A DNA stretch of 10,327 nucleotides, taken from assembly GCA_031267375.1 (NCBI GenBank), contig JAIRZE010000046.1, positions 1 through 10,327 on the forward strand, written 5' to 3'. Source of the stretch: Rickettsiales bacterium (lineage in GTDB: Bacteria; Pseudomonadota; Alphaproteobacteria; Rs-D84). The notes under the pieces were generated by a model. The model was not told the DNA's origin and did no database searches. It worked only from the letters and a program-made list of their open reading frames with translations. Shown here piece after piece: positions 5,792-10,327 of this stretch. How positions within the stretch are numbered: position 1 is the first letter of the stretch; each line of letters begins with the position of its first letter. Made by a program: the position numbers and the translations under genes.

Positions 5792-7114
5792 ATGAAAAAA
5801 ATACTGCACGCTGGGCTTGCCTTTTGCCTTTTGCCTTTTGCCTTATCAGCATCCGACTGCAACACCCGGACGACAATTCCGGAATACCAGATGTCTTTGC
5901 AGGCCGTCGTGGAAATGGGGCTCTGCCGGAATCCCACAACCGCCGCCGCATACCTATCCGCGGAATCCGCGCGTCTTAACAAAAACGCCGGATACGCGCC
6001 CTATCTGCCCAGCATCAATGCGAATGCCGGACTGTCCAAGCCATATAAAAACAAAGAGCTTGGGGATAATTATTACAGCGCCGGATTATCCGCATCCTGG
6101 CTGATTTTTGATTTCGGAAAACGATTGGCTGACTTGAATAATTTATCGGCTGTTTGGCGCGCGACAGGGTTTGACTATGACGAATCGGTCCAGAATTATG
6201 TTTACGGCGTCATTGGCTCTTATTACGGCCTGCTTACTGCGGACGCGGATGTCCGGGCGGCGGCAGATTTGCAAAAAACAGCCCAGACCGCAAAAGACAC
6301 CGCGGATAAAAAGTTCAAGGCGGGCGCCGTGGCAAAGGCCGATGTGTTAAAGGCCGAAACCACACTGGCCCAAAGAAAATTGGAATCCGAGCGGGCCGGC
6401 AATAACCGCGAAATTGCAAAGGCAAAATTACTGGCCCAGCTTTCCTTTTCCCCCGAACAAAATATACAAATCAGCGATATGCCGTCTGAATTCGGCGCGG
6501 CGGCAGAAAACAAAAGCATAGACGATTTAATCGCGGATGCGAAAAAAAATCGTCCGGATCTGCTGCGTGCGGGCGCTAATTCTGACGCAGCCTGGCATCG
6601 GCGCAACGCGGCATTCTTGAAAAATTTGCCGTCTATATCTGCAACCGGAAATGTCGGCTGGGGCGGGGAAAACTTGTCCGATACATACAATATCAGCGGA
6701 AATAAACTGGACGGCAGCATAGGCGTTCGCGCCAGTATGCCAATCTTTGCCGGCTTTGCGAATCTGTACGGATTGCGCGCGGCCGAGGCGAATTATGACC
6801 GCACGAAAGAGTTAGAACGCAATGCCAGCGACAATGCCGGGTACGATGTTTTTTCCGCGTATCAAAACTATAAAACCGCACAGAAAGTTCTGGAACAGAC
6901 AGATGTACTGTTAAAATCCGCCACGGAATCAGAGCGCGTAACGGCCGGAATGTATAATGTCGGGCGCGCCAGTATGCTGGATTGGCAAACGGCTCAGTCG
7001 GAACTGGCGTCTGCAACGCGCCAAAGCAATTCCGCGAAATACGACCTGTTCGTAAAGCGCGCCGGTCTGGCGTTGGCCGTCGGCGATATTAAATCGGAAC
7101 TGAAAGGAAAATAA
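5792..7114 (+). CDS. TolC-family outer-membrane efflux protein
   Basis: Proteins of this family form trimeric outer-membrane channels with a long periplasmic helical barrel, the exit duct of tripartite efflux and type I secretion systems. The protein has 440 residues, normal for the family. It has a signal peptide: basic MKKILHAG, hydrophobic core LAFCLLPFALS, and likely cleavage near residues 19-21. The mature part shows the internal duplication typical of the family: an early segment (VEMGLCRNPTTAAAY to the outer-membrane strand YYSAGLSASWLIFDFGKR) and a later counterpart with RPDLLRAG and IGVRASMPIFAGFANLYGLRAAEANYD, each followed by long coiled-coil helices. The signal peptide core is encoded by four exact TTGCCTT heptamers. 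It heads a cluster that includes a MacA-like adaptor and a MacB-like ATPase, so it is probably their channel. ldh follows directly. Confidence 0.92.
   Translation: MKKILHAGLAFCLLPFALSASDCNTRTTIPEYQMSLQAVVEMGLCRNPTTAAAYLSAESARLNKNAGYAPYLPSINANAGLSKPYKNKELGDNYYSAGLSASWLIFDFGKRLADLNNLSAVWRATGFDYDESVQNYVYGVIGSYYGLLTADADVRAAADLQKTAQTAKDTADKKFKAGAVAKADVLKAETTLAQRKLESERAGNNREIAKAKLLAQLSFSPEQNIQISDMPSEFGAAAENKSIDDLIADAKKNRPDLLRAGANSDAAWHRRNAAFLKNLPSISATGNVGWGGENLSDTYNISGNKLDGSIGVRASMPIFAGFANLYGLRAAEANYDRTKELERNASDNAGYDVFSAYQNYKTAQKVLEQTDVLLKSATESERVTAGMYNVGRASMLDWQTAQSELASATRQSNSAKYDLFVKRAGLALAVGDIKSELKGK
5817..5844 (+). repeat. Single-arm heptamer array (TTGCCTT) x4 within the signal-peptide codons
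   Basis: Four exact tandem copies of TTGCCTT encode residues 9-18 (LAFCLLPFAL) of the TolC-family protein. The unit is the complement of the AAGGCAA type seen in the accB element, and four copies equals one arm of those hairpins. No complementary arm was found nearby. Confidence 0.9.
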
Positions 7115-7189
7115 TGGACAAATGGACAAATGGACAAATGGACAGTAAACAGGCGAAATGTCCATTTGTCCATCTGACCCTTTGTCCTT
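7114..7189. repeat. Hairpin element with octamer-repeat arms, type ATGGACAA (before ldh)
   Basis: The left arm at 7114-7145 is three exact ATGGACAA units and one ATGGACAG. The loop is 12 bases. The right arm at 7158-7189 is ATGTCCAT, TTGTCCAT, CTGACCCT and TTGTCCTT. The arms are symmetric about 7151-7152. The element starts at the last base of the preceding stop codon and fills most of the gap to ldh. Its sequence has no stop codon in the ldh frame. Confidence 0.9.
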
Positions 7190-7197
7190 ATCAGATT

Positions 7198-7202
7198 AAG
7201 GA
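7198..7202 (+). promoter_or_regulatory. Ribosome-binding site that decides the ldh start
   Basis: AAGGA at 7198-7202 lies seven bases before the ATG at 7210, where homology to lactate dehydrogenase begins. It resembles a further GGACAAAA unit just outside the hairpin, so the repeat may have supplied it. A competing AAAGGA at 7104-7108 precedes an in-frame ATG at 7114. Confidence 0.55.
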
Positions 7203-7209
7203 CAAAAAA

Positions 7210-8124
7210 ATGAAGATTGGAATCATAGGGCTTGGCTCGGTCGGCAGTGCGATTGCAACGGCGGTTCACAATACCGGGATTGTCCGCCAGATGGTTTTGT
7301 TTGACCGGGACGAACTTCGCGCGCGCGCTGCGGCCGAAGACCTGGGGCACGCCGGAACTTTCAATTTTAATACGGAAATCCGCAGCGGCGGCTATCGCGA
7401 GCTGCGCGGAAGCGATATTGTAATCATCGCGGCCGGCGCAAATCAAAAGCCCGGACAGACCAGGACTGATTTGTTGCAGGCCAATGCCGCCGTAATCCGC
7501 GACATTATTCCCCAGGTTATGAAGAACGCCGATGTTGCGAAACTTGTTTTGATAATCGTTACAAACCCGCTGGATCCTATGGTTATGCTGGCGTCGGAAT
7601 TATCCGGACTGCCCGCCGGCCGCGTTATCGGTACGGGGACTATGCTGGATTCCGCGCGCCTGCGGGTTATCTTGGCACGGCAGTTCGGGGTTTCTCCGGC
7701 ATCGGTAAATGCTTTTGTACTGGGCGAACACGGCGACAGCAGCGTTCTGAATTGGACAAGCGCATCTGTCGGAGGCCTGCCGCTGGACGATTTCGCAAAA
7801 CAGACGAAAAATACATTAACAGCGGCCGCGCGCAAGACCATAGAGCACCGCGTGCACAATGCCGCGTATGAAATTATACAAGGGCGCGGCGCAACTTGGG
7901 ATGGAATCGGCGCAGCGGCCGCGGATCTGGTCCGGTGCATTGCGAATGACGAGCGACGCATTCTGACAGTCTCGTGCTTGGATCGCGGCGCGGCGGTATC
8001 ATTGCCGCGAATCGTCGGTATAAAGGGGGCAACCGCAGGCCTGAATCCGAAAATGAATGCAAGCGAGTCGGCCGCTTTGAAAAAAAGCATAGCCATTGTG
8101 AAAAAGAATTTTTCAAATTTATAA
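7210..8124 (+). CDS. ldh: L-lactate dehydrogenase (NAD-dependent)
   Basis: The enzyme reduces pyruvate to L-lactate and regenerates NAD+ during fermentation. It has 304 residues from 7210, close to the usual 310-320. The Rossmann motif GLGSVGSA is at 7-14 and the NAD-selecting acidic residue D32 is in LFDRDE. The specificity loop GANQKPGQTR is at 76-85: Gln at 79 occupies the position that marks lactate rather than malate dehydrogenase (which has Arg). The catalytic set is present: R85, D147 and R150 in MLDSARLR, and H174 in GEHGDSS. T229 is in GATWDGIG. The residue expected to be His in fructose-bisphosphate-activated enzymes is N167, so allosteric activation may be absent (inferred). The frame stays open to an ATG at 7114, which would add 32 residues encoded by the octamer hairpin. 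Its position inside an efflux cluster is odd. Confidence 0.92.
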   Translation: MKIGIIGLGSVGSAIATAVHNTGIVRQMVLFDRDELRARAAAEDLGHAGTFNFNTEIRSGGYRELRGSDIVIIAAGANQKPGQTRTDLLQANAAVIRDIIPQVMKNADVAKLVLIIVTNPLDPMVMLASELSGLPAGRVIGTGTMLDSARLRVILARQFGVSPASVNAFVLGEHGDSSVLNWTSASVGGLPLDDFAKQTKNTLTAAARKTIEHRVHNAAYEIIQGRGATWDGIGAAAADLVRCIANDERRILTVSCLDRGAAVSLPRIVGIKGATAGLNPKMNASESAALKKSIAIVKKNFSNL

Positions 8125-8145
8125 GAAAACGCGCAGGAGAGAGAA

Positions 8146-9411
8146 ATGAAAAAAACAAAAGAAAAAAAGCCGAATAAAATCGCCGGCTTTGCAAAAAAAG
8201 TTTGGGCGAAAATCAGGAAGCGAAAATGGCTGTGGATTGCCGCGGCCGTGGTCTTGGGGATAATAATCGCTTTTTCCGGGAGCTCTAAAAAATCAGCATC
8301 CGGCGAATACGCAACGGTTGTTATCACGCGCGGAAACTTAAAGCAGGTTGTGACCGCCACCGGCGAGATAAAGCCGCTGAACACTATCAAGGTCGGAAGC
8401 CAGGTTTCCGGCAATATTGAAAAAATATTCGTAGACTTTAACGACACCGTGAAAAAAGGCGACATATTGCTGACTATTGACCCGTCGGTCTTGCAGGCCT
8501 CTGCGGACGAGGCCAAGGCGTCCCTGGACAGCGCCGAATCCCAGCGCAATTTTGACAAGTCCGAATACAACCGCAGCAAGACCCTGTTTGACGACGGCTT
8601 CATCGCCCGCGCAGAGATGGAGCAGGCAAAGACAAAATTTGAAACATCCGAGCAATCGGTAAAACGCGCAAAATCGCAGTACGAGCGGGCGCTGACCAAT
8701 CTGGGCTATGCAACAATCGCATCCCCTGTGGACGGCACCGTAATTTCGCGCAAAGTGGACAAGGGCCAGACCGTCCAGGCGTCTTTTTCCGCGCCAGACT
8801 TGTTTGAAATTGCCGAAGACCTTTCCAAAATGAAAATAGAAACATCGGTTTCCGAGGCTGATATAGGCATCATCAAAAACGGACAGTCGGTCAGTTTTAC
8901 CGTGGACGCCTATCCGACGCAGACTTTTAATGGCGCGGTAAAGCAGATCCGCCTGTCGCCGACCACGACCAGCAATGTTGTGGTCTATACGGTTGTGATA
9001 GATGTGGATAATTCCGACTTGCGCCTGATGCCCGGAATGACGGCATTTGTAACCATTACGGTGGAAGAAAAATCGGATGTATGGAAAGCTGCGAACTCTG
9101 CATTTCTGGTGCGCGATTTCAAGGCGACTTTCTCGGATAACGCCGGCGTGCAAAATGGCGATATTACGCCAAAAACATATCTGGCCATTCAAAAAGCGGA
9201 CGGCAAAAAGATAGATTTTGTGTCTTATAAAAAAGGCCTTATCACGGCGACAGAAACAGAAATCATCGCGGACGGGTTGGAAAAAGGCGACAAAATTATA
9301 ACAGGGAAGATAGGCGCGGCCGCGGCCAAAGCAGGCACCGGCGGCCAGCAATTCGGATCGCGCAGCGGCGGCGGGGCGCCCGGCGGGGGAATGGGCGGCG
9401 GACCAAGATAA
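8146..9411 (+). CDS. macA: MacA-like periplasmic adaptor (HlyD/RND membrane-fusion protein family)
   Basis: This adaptor bridges an inner-membrane transporter and an outer-membrane TolC-type channel. The protein has 421 residues. A very basic cytoplasmic N terminus (1-27) precedes one membrane helix, WLWIAAAVVLGIIIAF, at 28-43. The lipoyl-like half-motif TATGEIKPLNTIKVGSQVSGNI is at about 70-91. A coiled-coil hairpin spans about 115-185, and the second half ASPVDGTVISRKVDKGQTV is at 192-210. The beta-barrel domain follows to about 310, then a membrane-proximal domain, and the tail is a Gly-rich stretch (GGGAPGGGMGGG). The start at 8146 is set by a strong AGGAGAG at 8135-8141. It lies 21 bases after ldh and 10 bases before the ORF6N gene. 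The downstream MacB-like ATPase supports a MacA role. Confidence 0.9.
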   Translation: MKKTKEKKPNKIAGFAKKVWAKIRKRKWLWIAAAVVLGIIIAFSGSSKKSASGEYATVVITRGNLKQVVTATGEIKPLNTIKVGSQVSGNIEKIFVDFNDTVKKGDILLTIDPSVLQASADEAKASLDSAESQRNFDKSEYNRSKTLFDDGFIARAEMEQAKTKFETSEQSVKRAKSQYERALTNLGYATIASPVDGTVISRKVDKGQTVQASFSAPDLFEIAEDLSKMKIETSVSEADIGIIKNGQSVSFTVDAYPTQTFNGAVKQIRLSPTTTSNVVVYTVVIDVDNSDLRLMPGMTAFVTITVEEKSDVWKAANSAFLVRDFKATFSDNAGVQNGDITPKTYLAIQKADGKKIDFVSYKKGLITATETEIIADGLEKGDKIITGKIGAAAAKAGTGGQQFGSRSGGGAPGGGMGGGPR

Positions 9412-9421
9412 GAGATAAAAA

Positions 9422-10024
9422 GTGAACGAGCCTATTGTAAAAGAAAATCTTATTCATAAAATCCGCGGAACCCAGGTTATGTTGGACAGCGACCTTGCGC
9501 GCTTGTACGGCATACCTGTAAAAGTATTGAATCAAGCGGTTAAACGCAATTCTGACAGATTTCCCGCCGACTTTATGTTTCAACTGACATTGGGCGAGGC
9601 AAGAGCGCTGAATACCGGGATTTTTGATATAGAAATCGCAGAAAACCGCACTGTTCCGCGTTTGAGGTCACAAATTGTGACCTCAAACCGTGGAGGGCGC
9701 AGAAATCAGCCATTTGTATTTACCGAACACGGCGTTTTAATGCTGTCATCTGTCCTGAAATCGCAACAAGCTATTGAAATGAACATTGCTATTATGCGAA
9801 TGTTTGTAAAAATGCGCGATTTTATATCTATTTCCAAACTGGATCAGAAAATAGATAATTTGCAAAAAATTCTTGATTTGCACATAGATAAAACAGAACT
9901 GGAATTATACCAACATACAAACGCGATAAACGACTTGGTTGACGCATTGAATAAGCTGCGCGAATTGCCGGCGTCGGCGCCAAGACGGCGCATTGGTTTC
10001 AGAACAGGAAATGATGATGATTAA
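9422..10024 (+). CDS. ORF6N-domain DNA-binding protein
   Basis: The 200-residue protein starts at GTG (9422) with only a weak purine-rich ribosome-binding site (AAGAGA). Residues 5-110 form an ORF6N domain: IRGTQVMLDSDLARLYGI at 14-31, LNQAVKRNSDRFPADFMFQLT at 36-56, RGGRRNQPFVFTEHGVLMLSSVL at 90-112. This domain is known from phage antirepressor-like and mobile-element proteins and is thought to bind DNA. A helix-rich region follows, including a probable coiled coil KLDQKIDNLQKILDLH (about 139-154), and a basic C terminus. The gene sits between macA and macB, 10 bases after the former and overlapping the latter by about 8-14 bases. Its codons look more AT-rich than the neighbours', suggesting acquisition. 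It could regulate the pump operon or be a passenger; nothing here decides which. Confidence 0.88.
   Translation: MNEPIVKENLIHKIRGTQVMLDSDLARLYGIPVKVLNQAVKRNSDRFPADFMFQLTLGEARALNTGIFDIEIAENRTVPRLRSQIVTSNRGGRRNQPFVFTEHGVLMLSSVLKSQQAIEMNIAIMRMFVKMRDFISISKLDQKIDNLQKILDLHIDKTELELYQHTNAINDLVDALNKLRELPASAPRRRIGFRTGNDDD
9660..9688. repeat. 29-bp near-perfect palindrome inside the ORF6N gene
   Basis: GTTTGAGGTCACAA and TTGTGACCTCAAAC form 14-bp arms around one central A at 9674. It encodes residues 80-89 of the ORF6N protein, between the two conserved blocks of the domain. It has the size and symmetry of a dimer-bound operator, but it is also a possible hairpin in RNA. Confidence 0.85.
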
Positions 10025-10327
10025 AAATTCAAAACCGATAATCTCTTTCCGCAATATTTGCAAAAGCTTTCCCTTGGAAATCGGGGGCAGCCAGCAGGTC
10101 TTGTTTGACCTGAACTTTGACATATCTGCCGGCGAATTCGTATCCATTATGGGGCCGTCAGGCTCTGGAAAATCCACCTGTATGAATATAATCGGCGCGC
10201 TGGACACCCCGACACACGGCGATTACGAGCTTTACGGGCGCAACATAACCCACTTGACGGATGACGAGCTGGCCGTACAACGCAATGAAAACATAGGTTT
10301 TGTTTTCCAGAACTTTAATCTGCTGAC
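10017..10327 (+). CDS. macB: MacB-like ABC transporter ATP-binding protein (partial, 3' end outside window)
   Basis: This is the N-terminal ATPase part of an ABC transporter of the MacB/LolD group. From 10017 the protein starts MIKNSKPIISFRNICKSF. Walker A GPSGSGKST is about 50 residues in, followed by the group-typical N-I-I-G-A-L-D-T-P-T-x-G segment and the Q-loop GFVFQNFNLL at the window edge. Three consecutive in-frame ATG codons (10011, 10014, 10017) are possible starts. AGGA at 10006-10009 has the best spacing to the third. All overlap the ORF6N gene end in another frame, so translation is probably coupled. MacB normally has a fused C-terminal permease; whether it does here cannot be seen. 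With the upstream adaptor and TolC-family channel it would form an ATP-driven tripartite exporter. Confidence 0.88.
   Translation, partial: MIKNSKPIISFRNICKSFPLEIGGSQQVLFDLNFDISAGEFVSIMGPSGSGKSTCMNIIGALDTPTHGDYELYGRNITHLTDDELAVQRNENIGFVFQNFNLL

Noticed and set aside
1624..7189. CRISPR array as an explanation for the repeats
   Set aside because: The units are 7-8 bp, directly adjacent and arranged as inverted arms; there are no constant repeats with unique spacers and no cas genes.
7114..7189. Octamer element as an insertion sequence or ordinary MITE
   Set aside because: There is no transposase, no terminal target duplication could be seen, and the arms are internal tandem repeats rather than unique terminal inverted repeats.
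8099..8115. Hairpin TGAAAAA-GAA-TTTTTCA near the ldh end as a terminator
   Set aside because: The stem is purely A/T apart from its end pairs, lies inside the coding sequence, and the downstream gene follows after 21 bases with no sign of a break.
7443..8699. A 418-codon open frame on the minus strand opposite ldh and macA
   Set aside because: Its translation is low-complexity Ser/Phe/Arg-rich with no recognisable domain, and both opposing frames encode clear conserved proteins. It is a by-product of codon bias.
8338..9351. A 337-codon minus-strand open frame opposite macA
   Set aside because: It has no family resemblance and lies entirely within the MacA-like gene, whose domains are clear.

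Overview
The window looks like chromosomal DNA of an alphaproteobacterium, probably an uncultured, host-associated, fermentative one. The main clues are an alphaproteobacterial-type SspB ClpXP adaptor, alphaproteobacterial-style RnpA and AccB, an L-lactate dehydrogenase, roughly balanced base composition and short intergenic gaps. The lineage (for example the gut RF32-type alphaproteobacteria) is a guess from recall of similar sequences, not something the window proves.

Layout, left to right. Minus strand 1-1228: mreB followed by the start of xseB, read from a sigma70-like promoter that interlocks with the divergent rnpA promoter. Plus strand 1309-1892: rnpA and yidD, without the rpmH and yidC that usually flank them. 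Plus strand 2041-3952: accB and accC, the biotin carrier and biotin carboxylase of acetyl-CoA carboxylase, with a near-consensus promoter before accB. Minus strand 3975-5692: tRNA-Cys(GCA), a 103-bp cluster of hairpins, then recF and sspB overlapping by four bases. sspB meets accC tail to tail over a shared hairpin. Plus strand 5792-10327: a TolC-family outer-membrane protein, L-lactate dehydrogenase, a MacA-like periplasmic adaptor, an ORF6N-domain DNA-binding protein and the start of a MacB-like ABC ATPase. The TolC, MacA and MacB proteins would form a tripartite efflux pump. ldh and the ORF6N gene are unrelated passengers in that cluster.

The most unusual signal is a set of short hairpin elements whose arms are themselves tandem repeats. 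Four complete hairpins lie at 1624-1691, 1892-1979, 2519-2590 and 7114-7189, and a fifth at 2186-2278 has a longer loop. Each arm is four, once five, copies of a degenerate 7- or 8-bp unit (types NNAGCAA, AAGGCAN and NNGGACAN), and the opposite arm carries the complementary units in register. A single unpaired arm of four exact heptamers lies at 5817-5844. The elements overlap genes: one spans the rnpA stop and yidD start, one is an in-frame 93-bp linker inside accB, the single arm encodes the hydrophobic core of the TolC-like signal peptide, and the octamer elements sit just before accB, accC and ldh. They look like one process producing different sequence families at gene edges and in tolerant linkers. 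A second, distinct repeat is the cluster of five hairpins between the tRNA-Cys CCA end and recF. Three of them have GAA triloops closed by C-G on the minus strand.
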